DNA from: an uncultured Mycoplasmatota bacterium
GTDB lineage: Bacteria; Bacillota_I; Bacilli_A; RF39; UBA660
DNA: 43,234 nt
Assembly (NCBI GenBank): GCA_947569245.1
Contig: CANORV010000003.1
Location: forward strand, 1-43,234
Direction of reading: 5' to 3'
The notes beneath the pieces are model-generated. The model was not told the origin of the DNA. It saw only the letters and a program-made list of their open reading frames with translations, and did no database searches. A program made the position numbers and the translations under genes. Shown here in pieces: positions 24,997 to 33,768 of the stretch (position 1 is its first letter; the number at the start of each line of letters is the position of its first letter).

Positions 24997-26057
24997 ATGA
25001 AAGTAAATGATGCTCTTATTAATCACTATCGTAGTAAGATGATTCCAACACATGAACTAAAAAAATTAGTTTCAATTAATGAAGCTTATTTAAGGGAAAA
25101 ACCTACTTGGTATGAGATTAATGATAAACTACAGTATTTTAAAATAAGGAATGATTTTAGATTATTTACTGAATTATTCTATAGCAAATTGGCAGAGAGT
25201 TTTATGCAGTTACAATCACTAAAATATAATATTAGTAGTGTACGTACTATAATTCCTACTGTTCAAAAAAAATAAGGAAGAAGTAAAATGTGGGCCTTTG
25301 TCTGAAAATTTTCAGGATTTATCATATAATCATTATTTGGTAAGTGAATTAATGCAAGCTGAAATTTCTGATTTTGTAAGGTATGGTGGATACAGTTTAG
25401 AAGGGTTATTAAAATTTTTTAAAGATTATCTTAGTAATGATGATTATAAAGTAAATGAACTTTTCTTGATAAAACTATTTATTCTTGATGGCTTTACTTA
25501 TCAAGTTGATAGGAATCCTAATAATATAGCTTTCCAGATTCCAAAAATTGCTAATACATCTTATAAAGATAGACTTCATATAGAAAAGTTAAGAAAGAAT
25601 GATGAGGCTATAAAAAGTGGTGCACTGGAGTATAATCAGGATACTGGAACATATCTTATTAAGGGATTTTCTCCTAATGTTATATTCGATAATGAAAGAA
25701 TATTAGGAGTAGATCATAAGGATGTTCTTAATTACAATGCTGATAATTGTTGGATTCCAGAATTTCCTTATTCTATCGATTTAGAATTTAATAAAAATGA
25801 TATTGAGAAAGCTAATAAAGTAAAAAAAGAAGAATTTGATGGTGTTGATCCTAATTTATGCTCATTATATATGAATCATTATGAACTATGTAAACCATAT
25901 TTTGAAAGGGGTTGCTTATGACGATTCTTATCGTAAAATTTTAGAAGATTTTAAAGATAATAATAGTCCTGTTATTCTTTCTGATAATGATATTGAATAC
26001 GTTACAAATGTCTTAAAGAGTCAGCAAAAAGAATTTCAAAAAGTTATTTCTTTATAA
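24997..26057 (+). pseudogene. Orphan gene broken by two homopolymer frameshifts (about 352 aa if repaired)
   Basis: Three reading-frame pieces join into one protein. Frame one runs from ATG 24997 and stops at 25275, just after an A8 run (25265-25272). Dropping one A continues as NKEEVKCGPLSENF. Frame two stops at 25921, after GGGG near 25909-25912. Dropping one G continues as RVAYDDSYRK and ends at TAA 26055-26057. The repaired length, 1059 nt, is a multiple of three. A third oddity is at the start: GAGGGG is ideally placed for an ATG at 24990, which would join the frame only if TTTT (24993-24996) lost one T. The protein is soluble and mixed helical; I do not recognise it. The strong promoter suggests a working gene, so assembly errors are at least as likely as decay. 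Confidence 0.75.
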
Positions 26058-26070
26058 TATTTTTAATTAT

Positions 26071-26100
26071 ATGTCCTATATTTAATTTAGGACATTTTCT
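26071..26100 (+). terminator. Terminator of the orphan gene
   Basis: An 8-bp stem ATGTCCTA/TAGGACAT (26071-26078 with 26088-26095) is followed by TTTTCTT, 14 nt after the repaired stop codon at 26057. Its position supports 26057 as the true gene end. Confidence 0.78.
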
Positions 26101-26120
26101 TATGTTTTTATGTAATAACA

Positions 26121-26146
26121 TAAAAAAGCCATAAATGACTTTTTTA
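26121..26146 (-). terminator. Terminator of the second CotF-like pair
   Basis: An imperfect hairpin with one mismatch (AAAAAAGCCAT 26122-26132 with ATGACTTTTTT 26135-26145) ends in TTTTTTA on the minus strand, about 50 nt after the stop at 26199. Confidence 0.6.
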
Positions 26147-26198
26147 ATCTATCCTAATTGCTAATTTTAAAATTTTTATAATTAAAAATATATGTCTT

Positions 26199-26477
26199 TT
26201 ATTTACTAATACTTTCTAGTTTTCTAGTCATATTAGCTATTTTTTTATCAATAATTTCATCCTCTACTTCACTATATAAAGCATATTTGTTTCTTATGAT
26301 AAGCTCTTTTAAATCTCTTGTAATTTCTAATTGTTCTTCTAGTAAATCAAAGTATTCTTCATATAGATAGTTGCTTTTAACCATAGATAATTCCTCGATA
26401 TAAGTTTTACATATTTCTTTAGACATGTTGTAAGCATTAAGTAAGATATCTTCTTTGGAAAATGTCAATTCATTCAT
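26199..26477 (-). CDS. CotF-like protein (larger partner, copy 2)
   Basis: The product has 92 residues from ATG 26477 (GGTGGTG upstream; an in-frame ATG at 26495 is less likely). FSKEDILLNAYNMSKEICKTY, then helices with KYALYSEVEDEIIDKKIANM, line up with the EKDYLTDLL...GWYCLEKVEENKVQEKL pattern of the copy at 8925-9245. It lacks that copy's long polar N-terminus. Sequence identity by eye is low, but order, length, predicted helices and the gene junction agree. It overlaps the upstream partner by 8 nt (ATGAATGA). I infer a spore-coat-like helical protein; a direct family match is less clear than for copy 1. Confidence 0.68.
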   Translation of the reverse strand: MNELTFSKEDILLNAYNMSKEICKTYIEELSMVKSNYLYEEYFDLLEEQLEITRDLKELIIRNKYALYSEVEDEIIDKKIANMTRKLESISK

Positions 26478-26691
26478 CAAATAATTCACCACCATTGATA
26501 CAAGTATTTAAGATTTTGATAAAGGTCGTTAAGTGCCTATATAGACAATTTAAAAGTTCATTTAAAAGTTCAATTATAATTTCATCAGTTGTATAATCTA
26601 AATAAAGTGAAAGATTTTTATAATTTAAATAAACTTTATCAAAGCTTTGACTCATACTATTAACTTCTTCTTTAGTAATGCTATAATCCAT
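26470..26691 (-). CDS. CotF-like small helical protein (smaller partner, copy 2)
   Basis: The product has 73 residues from ATG 26691, which has AAAGGA 9 nt upstream; a start at 26709 would add six residues. It begins MDYSITKEEVNSMSQSFD and continues as two amphipathic helices, matching in length and layout the 74-residue protein at 9238-9462 (MNYDTVPVMLSGKDLDYLSD). It ends in GATGAATGA, which contains the next gene's start, as in copy 1. It is likely a partner of the 26199-26477 product. Function is inferred only from the pairing. Confidence 0.65.
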   Translation of the reverse strand: MDYSITKEEVNSMSQSFDKVYLNYKNLSLYLDYTTDEIIIELLNELLNCLYRHLTTFIKILNTCINGGELFDE

Positions 26692-26712
26692 ATTATCAAA
26701 TCCTTTCATATT

Positions 26713-26742
26713 TATAATGTGTAAAAGGTATTTGTTCTAAAC
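26713..26742 (-). promoter_or_regulatory. Candidate sigma-G-like promoter of CotF-like pair 2
   Basis: On the minus strand GTTTA (26742-26738) and CATTATA (26719-26713) are 18 nt apart. CATTATA fits CATWMTA exactly, and GTTTA is identical to the element before pair 1. An overlapping sigma-A -10 (TATAAA) cannot be excluded. Confidence 0.42.
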
Positions 26743-26749
26743 ATAAGAA

Positions 26750-26788
26750 AACTAATAAATATATATTAAATTTATATATTTATTAGTT
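26750..26788. repeat. Long AT-rich perfect inverted repeat
   Basis: Two 16-nt arms (26750-26765 and 26773-26788) are perfect inverse complements around a 7-nt loop, with a single G:C pair. It lies between the BspA-like gene and the promoter of CotF-like pair 2. On the minus strand it is followed by TTTTCTT and could end the BspA-like transcript. The rest of the 26692-26926 gap shows nothing else beyond the candidate promoter. Confidence 0.7.
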
Positions 26789-26926
26789 GGTTTAACCTTA
26801 ACTATAAAAAGCACTAAAAATTTTTGTTGATTATTTTGGTATAAACTACTTCTACAGATTAGTTTATTTAAAAATACACTAGTGTTATCATATACAAATA
26901 GAAGTATTAAAAAACGGCCTTGCTTC

Positions 26927-28194
26927 CTAAAATTTTCCGTTCCATGAAGTACCTGTTGGTTTATTAGCTGGGCAAGTACTAAACATCATATTAACATCAG
27001 CATTATTACATACAAAGTTAGTGCCATATATAATTTTCAATAATTTTTTACAATAATAAAACATAGGATTCATATTTATTACACTACTTGCATCAAAGCT
27101 ACTTACATCTAAGTTTGTTAAACTGCTACAATTTAAAAACATACTTCCTATATTTGTTACACTACTCGTATTAAAGTTACTTACATCTAGGCTGGTTAGG
27201 CTACTACAGTTTGCAAATATACTAGACATACTTGTTACTTGAATGGTATTAAAATTACTTACATTAAGACTAGTTAAACTACTACAATTGTAAAACATAG
27301 CTGCCATATTTGTTACATTTTTTGTATTAAAGTTACTTACATCTAAGCTGGTTAAGCCACTACATCCATTAAACATCTTTCCCATGTCTATTACTTGAGT
27401 TGTATTAAAGTTACTGATATCTAAACTAGTTAATCCTCGACAATTATAAAACATCTGATACATGTTTGTTACCTTTTTTGTATCAAAGTTACTTAAATCA
27501 AGACTGGTTAATACACTACATCCACTAAACATACCTGACATATCTATTGTATTTATTGTACTAAAATTACTTATATCAAGACCTGCTAGGCTACTGCATC
27601 CACTAAACATATTTGACATATTTGTTACCTTACTTGTATCAAAGTTACTTAAATCAAGACTGGTTAATACACTACATTCACTAAACATAGAAAACATATT
27701 ATTGGCTCGACTTGTATCAAAATACTCCAAACCTTCAATACTAGCTAATTTTAAAAATCCAGAAAACAAATATGAACTATCTTCATTTGCTATAACTCTA
27801 CCATTTCCTTGGATATAGGCTGTATAAGCATTTCCCAGATAATTTGGTACGACGTGGGCCATAACTGTATTATCACTAGTCTCTGAAATATCAAAACTTT
27901 CACTTGCTCCTAGTATATCATGAATATTATTTTGAAAAATAACTCTTGTAATAGTTGTCTTATATTTCCATATTCCTGTATTTTCTTTATCTGTTACTTT
28001 CTTTATAATCGATTCCTTTGCAATTTTCATATGATTTATACTTTCTTGATTTACTGAGGTATTCCACAAAGCATAACTATTTTTTGTTAGTATAAAAGAT
28101 ATAACAGATATTATTCCAACTAATGCTAAAAATATAAAAATAATATTTCTTTCTTATTATCATTTAGCATGAGACATTGTTTAATCTTTTCCAT
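26927..28194 (-). pseudogene. BspA-like (DUF285) repeat surface protein with N-terminal frameshift
   Basis: The main frame (28069-26927) encodes a 380-residue protein with eight 26-residue DUF285/BspA-type leucine-rich repeats of the form MFxxCSxLTSLDxSNFxTxxVTNM. Such proteins bind host or matrix ligands in other bacteria. Upstream, an ATG at 28194 with AGAGGTAA before it starts MEKIKQCLMLNDNKKE and then hits a stop. The other frame carries a membrane signal (FLALVGIISVISFIL) leading straight into the repeat protein. One missing base near 28147-28155 explains both, and repair gives 1269 nt (422 residues), a multiple of three. There is no LPXTG or lipobox; the N-terminal helix is the likely anchor. 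Either an assembly error or a switched-off gene. Confidence 0.85.
27065..27688 (-). repeat. Eight tandem 78-bp coding repeats
   Basis: The BspA-like repeats recur every 78 bp; for example, TCCACTAAACAT occurs at 27521 and again at 27599. A degenerate unit precedes them up to about 27766, and a final half unit follows toward 27000. They are protein-coding repeats without spacers. Confidence 0.9.
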
Positions 28195-28212
28195 AAAAAT
28201 TACCTCTTATTG

Positions 28213-29049
28213 CTAATTTAACTTTTTTATTTTATCATTTAATTTATTAATTTTTTTACTTTTTCTAGAATTGTTGGAATCTTTTAATTTTACTATTTTT
28301 TTCTCTATTTTATTTTTCGCTAAATTGCTTTTATACTTCTTTTTTTCAATATTAAAAATCGAAATAAAATTATTAATTACATTTAAAATACTATCTCCGC
28401 TTGGTAATAATATTTTAATTTTAGAAAAAGAATTGAAGAGCCTTTTAATATAGTAATTATTGTTTCTTAAAAAGTTTTCTACTTCACTATCTATAATTGA
28501 GGTAGAGTCTCCTTTTAAATTCTTAAATCTAAGTCTCAATCTAATCATAATTGTAAATGATAAGATATAATCAATGATAAATATTACAAGAAGTAATAAA
28601 CTTAGTATTGTCAAAATATCTTTATCTATTTTAGTAACTATATTATATAATGCTGGGTGAATAACATACATTAAAAGAAATCCTAGAATACCAAAGCCTA
28701 AAATAACTATTAAGCAGATTCTTCCTTCTATATTAAATGGTAAATTAGAATAATCCCACCATCTTACGTTAAATATTTTCTCCATTATAAAACTTGTTAA
28801 GTATTCAAAAAAAGCAGTTGATGTCATGATAAAAATAAAAAGTGCTAATGGATCATTTATGTATTTATTTAAAATTAATATCATAAAAAGTGCACAACAA
28901 CCATAAATAGGACAATATGGTCCTAGAAGAAAGCCTCTATTAAAACAAAGTTTTTTCTGATCAAATGTACTATAAAGACATTCTACTAACCACCCTAAAA
29001 CAGAGTAAATAAAAAAGAAAAAGAAGTAAAATAAAATTTCTTTCATCAT
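28213..29049 (-). CDS. CmpB-like putative ABC transporter permease (PF06541 type)
   Basis: This 278-residue membrane protein has five or six helices in its first 180 residues. Family marks are SVLGWLVECLY (16-26), NRGFLLGPYCPIYG and a WWDYSNLPFNIEGRICL block. These define the putative ABC permease family PF06541, whose transport role has not been shown as far as I know. The last 80 residues are Lys/Asn-rich and cytoplasmic. AGGAGGTAG precedes the ATG; a second Met follows at once. It lies 33 nt after the TasA-like gene and just before the BspA-like gene, all in one direction. Confidence 0.88.
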   Translation of the reverse strand: MMKEILFYFFFFFIYSVLGWLVECLYSTFDQKKLCFNRGFLLGPYCPIYGCCALFMILILNKYINDPLALFIFIMTSTAFFEYLTSFIMEKIFNVRWWDYSNLPFNIEGRICLIVILGFGILGFLLMYVIHPALYNIVTKIDKDILTILSLLLLVIFIIDYILSFTIMIRLRLRFKNLKGDSTSIIDSEVENFLRNNNYYIKRLFNSFSKIKILLPSGDSILNVINNFISIFNIEKKKYKSNLAKNKIEKKIVKLKDSNNSRKSKKINKLNDKIKKLN

Positions 29050-29082
29050 TTACTACCTCCTTCTTTAACTTTACCTTTTTTG

Positions 29083-30246
29083 CTATTTTAATATATTTGT
29101 TTTTTTAGTTTTTATTACAACTCTTAATCCTGTTATACTATCTGCATTTATAGTTGTAAGAATATTGTCATTAACTGCATATAAATCATTTATTGCTGGT
29201 GTTTTTGTATAAAAGTTTGTATTATAAAGCCAAGATTTATTTTCTTCATTACTATTTATTATATTATCGATATCATCTTTAGTAATCAAATCAACTTCTA
29301 AGTCACTAGCATCTCCACCATTATTTACAATACTATCTTTAATTGTAGAATAAAGGGTATTTTTTATGTAATAAGCTACGTTAGTAGATGATGTTTGATC
29401 ATAGGCATTAGAATTAGTTGTATCAAAGGCAAGATCAATACTATTTATATCATCAAATAGGTATACAAAATCATCTTTAGATGATGAATCTTTTATGACA
29501 TGATAACTTTTACCATTAAGTAAGGCTATTTTGTCTCCTAGTTTGTATTCTTTTTCCAACTTTAAAGTAGATGGAGTTATAATACTATCATTTACATAAG
29601 CATTTATTTTAACACTAAATGACATATTGTTATATTTTGCTTCTCCAGTTAAAGAATCAGACTCAGGAGAAATATCTATTTCATCATTTAGCCACATACG
29701 TAATCGAAACATCTTTTCATAATTATTAGTATTTTCTTCGATAAGACCATTATAAATAGTTCTTTCCTCACTGTCTTTTTGATAATTTGATATTTTTAAA
29801 TCAGCATAGGTATTTACCCTATCGATTTTATCATTATAAGTTGTTGCAATTGGTAATTCATCATTTCCATTATACTCAGTTAAATATAATTTTACATAAT
29901 CATTTGGTAGACTATTTTCTCCACTTACCTTTTTAGCTGTTAATTCATAACTTATTTCTGATGATCCACTAGTTGTACCTGTTATTGAAAACTCAAAAAC
30001 GTTATGTGAGCCAAACTGTTTTTTTCCATCCTTATCACTTATTGGTAAGGCATTAGTAATTGAAATACCATTACCACTATTTTCGTGTTCAGTATATAGA
30101 AAACTTATATTTCCTGTTTTTAAAATATTATCAGTTTTTCCTCTACCAATATAAGTAAATATGGCATATGTTGTTCCTGTTGTAACTACAATAAGTAATG
30201 CTAGTGCTACTATTATTAGTAATGTTCTTTTTTCATTTTTTTTCAT
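29083..30246 (-). CDS. TasA/camelysin-like secreted protein with extra C-terminal domain
   Basis: The product has 387 residues from ATG 30246, chosen for AGAGGTAA upstream; the frame runs open to 30303. A signal helix (about 9-27) ends in TTGTTYAIFTY. It leads to TDNILKTGNISFLYTE and a beta-rich region like TasA/camelysin-type matrix proteins (about 40-215). In the last 150 residues YKLGDKIALLNGKSYHVI, SWLYNTNFYT and GLRVVIKTKK resemble the C-terminal module of the truncated gene at 42576-43234. It is probably secreted or membrane-anchored, with a role in the cell surface matrix; this is inferred. It starts 58 nt after the ftsI stop codon. Confidence 0.72.
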   Translation of the reverse strand: MKKNEKRTLLIIVALALLIVVTTGTTYAIFTYIGRGKTDNILKTGNISFLYTEHENSGNGISITNALPISDKDGKKQFGSHNVFEFSITGTTSGSSEISYELTAKKVSGENSLPNDYVKLYLTEYNGNDELPIATTYNDKIDRVNTYADLKISNYQKDSEERTIYNGLIEENTNNYEKMFRLRMWLNDEIDISPESDSLTGEAKYNNMSFSVKINAYVNDSIITPSTLKLEKEYKLGDKIALLNGKSYHVIKDSSSKDDFVYLFDDINSIDLAFDTTNSNAYDQTSSTNVAYYIKNTLYSTIKDSIVNNGGDASDLEVDLITKDDIDNIINSNEENKSWLYNTNFYTKTPAINDLYAVNDNILTTINADSITGLRVVIKTKKTNILK

Positions 30247-30304
30247 TGATATTACCTCTATTCTATATATTATTATAATATCGTTTTCTAAAGTATTTGT
30301 CAAA

Positions 30305-32437
30305 CTAGAATTTTTCTTTTAAGACGATATTTACTGTTGTGTTTTCATCTATTTTTGTATTTTCTTCTACACTTTGACTTACGACATATCCAACATCTTC
30401 AATTGTTGATTTAATTTTTAATAAATCTAATAAAGCCTTAGCATCCTTATATGAATATCCAATTAAATTTGGCATCAATATTTCTTTATCATTTGTAAGT
30501 AGAAAGACTTTATCATTTTTACTAACAACACTTCCCTTTTCGGGATATTGTTTGATTATTTTGTCACCATTTCCAATGATTACTGGTTCTATTTCATTAT
30601 TATTTAAAATACTTTTTATTTTTTCACAATTTTTATTGTAATAAGAAGAGAGTGTGTACGTTTTTAAAACTTCATTTTCATTACTTGCCTCATCATAAAT
30701 ATTTAAATATTTACTTACATTTTTGACAACATCTGTTATGACATACGATAATGGTGTAGCACTTTGATACTCTGGACGTTTTAATGTAGCATAGATTATT
30801 ACCTTTGGATTATCTTTTGGAAACATTCCAGCAAAGCCTCTTATTATGTCGTCTCTTCCTTTTAAATATCCTGTTCCATTAGTACTTGAAATTTGAGCAG
30901 TTCCCGTTTTAGCAATTAAACCATAACCTTCCATATTATAAGATGTTCCAGTACCCTCAGTTACTACATCTTCCATTAATTCTTTCATTTTATCAGTTGT
31001 TGATTTTTTGGCAACTCTTCCAAGTTCCTTTTTTTTATTTTCTAAAACAACATTTCCTTTGGCATCAACTATTTTTTCTACTATGTATGGTTTTAATAAT
31101 ATTCCATCATTAGCAATTGATGTTAAGGCTTGAATATTTTGAATAGATGTTGTTAAAATACCTTGTCCAAAACCAGCATTAAATACTTCTGTTTCATATT
31201 TAAAATCGAGTTTCCCAGAGGTTTCTCTAGCTAACTGTATACCTGTTTTAGAGCCAAATCCTAGTTTTTTATAATATTCTTTTAGGTAAGTTCCATCCAT
31301 ATAATTTTTTATTAGATGAACAACTCCAGTATTACTAGATAAAGCAAAACCTCTATCATAAGTTATTTCACCCCATCCCTTACGATACCAATCACCTATT
31401 TCTGTTTTATCAGTCGTTTGATAAATACCTGACATAAAAGTTTCATTTCCCTGATATTTTCCCTTTTCCATTGCCGCCATATAAGAATATATTTTCATTG
31501 TACTTCCAGGTTCTATGGCAGTTGAGATATTTGGATCTAGATAATCTTTGATATTTCTTTTATTAGGATCAAAGGAAGTAGAAGATGATATACCTAATAT
31601 TTTTCCTGTTTTTGCTTCTGCTACTACAATGTTTAATTCTTCAAAATTATATTTTGATTTAACAGTTTCCAAGGCTTGTTCAATAAAGAATTGGACATTA
31701 GTATCAATTGTTAAATAGATATCTTTACCATCGATAGCCTCTTCTATCTCTTCTTTAGTATTAGCAATTTTGTATCCCTGCAAATCCTTTTGATATAATT
31801 TATAACCATCTCGTCCAGTTAATTCGTCATTATATAATGATTCTAGTCCCATCTTGCCAATTATTTTTCCATCCTGATCTTGAACAGCAAAACCTAGGGT
31901 ATATGATAAAAAGTCCCCTTTAGGATAGTATCTTGATTGACTTTCAATAAAATCAATTCCCGGTAAATTTAGGGCTTCTATTTCTTCTTTAACTAGTTCT
32001 GTTAAATTTTTTCCTTTATTTCCAAAATATGTTTGATAACTATTTTTTTTATCTAGTAAATTATAAACATAATCATAGTCGGCTTTAATTACTTCAGAAA
32101 GCTTTTGTGCTGTAAGTTCTTTATCAACGACATAATTTCCTTCTCCTCTTGATTCTTTTAAATAAGCTATTAAAGTATATGAATAAATATTTTGAGCTAA
32201 AGCTTCTCCTTTACAATCATAAATTGTTGCTCTTTTTGCTCTAATTGTTTCTTTCTTTGTTGTTCTATTACTAGCAAATTCGTTTAGATTTATACCATCT
32301 ATTTCCTTTTTAAGAGCAAGCTCACCAGCTCTTAAAAAAAGGGCACTTAAAAAAAGAGCAATAAAAATAAATAGCCAATTAGGTATTTTTACTTCATTGT
32401 TTAGTTTTTTAACATTTTTTTTATTGTTTTTAGCCAC
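30305..32437 (-). CDS. ftsI: Penicillin-binding protein 2B / FtsI with PASTA domain
   Basis: This class B transpeptidase cross-links septal murein. It has a Lys-rich cytoplasmic start, a membrane helix (20-38) and a dimerisation domain. The transpeptidase motifs are STMK (312-315, catalytic Ser312), SSN (367-369) and KTG (510-512). At the C-terminus, residues 652-710 form a PASTA domain (LMPNLIGYSYKDAKALLD), with a degenerate PASTA-like unit before it (about 593-650). At 710 residues it fits PBP2B or SpoVD; the place right after ftsL favours the division enzyme. It begins with GTG; AAAGGA lies 11 nt upstream. A terminator-like hairpin separates it from ftsL. Confidence 0.92.
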   Translation of the reverse strand: MAKNNKKNVKKLNNEVKIPNWLFIFIALFLSALFLRAGELALKKEIDGINLNEFASNRTTKKETIRAKRATIYDCKGEALAQNIYSYTLIAYLKESRGEGNYVVDKELTAQKLSEVIKADYDYVYNLLDKKNSYQTYFGNKGKNLTELVKEEIEALNLPGIDFIESQSRYYPKGDFLSYTLGFAVQDQDGKIIGKMGLESLYNDELTGRDGYKLYQKDLQGYKIANTKEEIEEAIDGKDIYLTIDTNVQFFIEQALETVKSKYNFEELNIVVAEAKTGKILGISSSTSFDPNKRNIKDYLDPNISTAIEPGSTMKIYSYMAAMEKGKYQGNETFMSGIYQTTDKTEIGDWYRKGWGEITYDRGFALSSNTGVVHLIKNYMDGTYLKEYYKKLGFGSKTGIQLARETSGKLDFKYETEVFNAGFGQGILTTSIQNIQALTSIANDGILLKPYIVEKIVDAKGNVVLENKKKELGRVAKKSTTDKMKELMEDVVTEGTGTSYNMEGYGLIAKTGTAQISSTNGTGYLKGRDDIIRGFAGMFPKDNPKVIIYATLKRPEYQSATPLSYVITDVVKNVSKYLNIYDEASNENEVLKTYTLSSYYNKNCEKIKSILNNNEIEPVIIGNGDKIIKQYPEKGSVVSKNDKVFLLTNDKEILMPNLIGYSYKDAKALLDLLKIKSTIEDVGYVVSQSVEENTKIDENTTVNIVLKEKF

Positions 32438-32468
32438 TAATCATCATATCCTTTAAATAAATTATAAC

Positions 32469-32497
32469 AAAAAATAGTGGCTAATTTCCACTATATT
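32469..32497 (-). terminator. Terminator-like hairpin between ftsL and ftsI
   Basis: On the minus strand ATAGTGG pairs with CCACTAT (32494-32488 with 32480-32474, 7 bp, loop 7 nt) and TTTTTTG follows directly. It sits in the 91-nt gap between two genes that are normally cotranscribed, so it may act as an attenuator. Confidence 0.72.
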
Positions 32498-32528
32498 TAT
32501 AAAAATTTAATGTTCTATATGTAAAGAA

Positions 32529-32822
32529 TTATTTTTGAACATTTTTGATGTTATTATTGTTATATGTCAAACCTTGTTCTTTGGCTACTTCTTGAATTTT
32601 TTCTAATGATGCTAGTTCATCTATTTTCATTGACAAACTTTCATTTTGCTTTTCCTGTTTCTCAATATTTTTTTTAACCTTTTCCACTTCGAAATTTATT
32701 TGTGATAAAGTAGCTTGTGAAAAAATTACTGCTAGTGGTGTTATAAGGCATAAAATAATTGTGAAAACATATAAAAGGCGTTCAAATTTAGACATTTTAA
32801 GTCTTGTTTTTACTTTTCTCAT
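32529..32822 (-). CDS. ftsL: Cell division protein FtsL
   Basis: This 97-residue bitopic protein has a basic N-terminus, one membrane helix (about 16-37) and an extracytoplasmic coiled coil (about 40-85; INFEVEKVKKNIEKQEKQN). It ends in EVAKEQGLTY, typical for FtsL. FtsL forms the FtsQLB complex that activates septal murein synthesis. Identification rests on layout and on its place between rsmH and ftsI, because FtsL sequences diverge. ATG 32822 is preferred over an in-frame GTG at 32828. The gap to the rsmH stop is 19 nt. Confidence 0.88.
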   Translation of the reverse strand: MRKVKTRLKMSKFERLLYVFTIILCLITPLAVIFSQATLSQINFEVEKVKKNIEKQEKQNESLSMKIDELASLEKIQEVAKEQGLTYNNNNIKNVQK

Positions 32823-32841
32823 CACCACATCACCATTCTTT

Positions 32842-33768
32842 CTATTTTATTCTTTCTAATATTCTAAGTTTAGCAGAACGACTTCTGTTATTCTGTTCTA
32901 ATTCTTCTTTACTTGCAACTATTGCTTTATTTACAACTAATTTATAGTCTGGTAAATAAGAATCTGGAATATTTGGTAAACCTTTTACCATCTTGTCGAT
33001 ATTAGATACTTCTTTAAAAATGTTTTTAACAATTCTATCCTCTAAAGAGTGAAATGTTATAACACAGATTCTTCCTTGAACATCTAAAAGTGATAAAGCA
33101 TCTCTTATAGAGTCTTCTAGGATATCTAGTTCATGGTTTACTTCTATTCTAATTGCTTGAAAAATCTTTCTTGCTGGATGTTTTTCTCTTCTTACTTTTT
33201 CAGGAACGGAGTTTCTAATTATTTCTACTAACTCTAAAGTTGTTTCTATTTTTTTTGTTTGTCTTTTTTTAACGATATTTTTAGCAATGTTTTTTGCAAA
33301 TTTTTCCTCTCCATATTTAAAGAAAATATTACTAAGTTCATCAGCGGAATACTCATTTACTACATTATAAGCAGAAAAATTACTATCTAAATCCATTCTC
33401 ATATCTAATTTAGCATCTTGATGGTAGCTAAACCCCCTATAGGAATCATCTAATTGAGCGGATGATACTCCTAAATCAAATAATATACCATCAACTTTTT
33501 CAATATTTCTTTTAGCTAATTCATCTTTTAAGTATTTAAAATTACTTTTTATAATAGTAAAATTACTTCCGATTTCTTTTAATCTTTTTTGAGATGAATC
33601 AATAGCTTCTCGGTCCTGATCGAAGGCGAAAAGTCTTCCCTTTTTTATTCTTTTTAATATTTCACTTGAATGTCCTCCATATCCTAGAGTACAATCGACA
33701 TACGTACCATTTTCTTTGATATTTAAGCCATTAATTGACTCTTCTAATAAGACACTTATATGTTTCAT
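32842..33768 (-). CDS. rsmH: 16S rRNA (cytosine-1402-N4) methyltransferase RsmH (MraW)
   Basis: RsmH methylates C1402 in the ribosomal P site with SAM. The 308-residue protein has the family start KHISVLLEES, the SAM loop DCTLGYGGHS (24-33), FDQDREAI (54-61), the ILFDLGVSSAQLDD motif and the C-terminal HSLEDRIVK and RSAKLRILERI. Its ATG overlaps the mraZ stop as ATGA, the normal dcw arrangement. Confidence 0.96.
   Translation of the reverse strand: MKHISVLLEESINGLNIKENGTYVDCTLGYGGHSSEILKRIKKGRLFAFDQDREAIDSSQKRLKEIGSNFTIIKSNFKYLKDELAKRNIEKVDGILFDLGVSSAQLDDSYRGFSYHQDAKLDMRMDLDSNFSAYNVVNEYSADELSNIFFKYGEEKFAKNIAKNIVKKRQTKKIETTLELVEIIRNSVPEKVRREKHPARKIFQAIRIEVNHELDILEDSIRDALSLLDVQGRICVITFHSLEDRIVKNIFKEVSNIDKMVKGLPNIPDSYLPDYKLVVNKAIVASKEELEQNNRSRSAKLRILERIK

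Noticed and set aside
25260-25280. Programmed -1 frameshifting at the A8 run
   Set aside because: Both breaks in this gene need a +1 shift (one base skipped) to continue, which -1 slippage would not give. Extra bases in homopolymers explain both.
27065-27688. Regular repeats resembling a CRISPR array
   Set aside because: The period is 78 bp without distinct spacers, and the units translate into clear BspA-type leucine-rich repeats.
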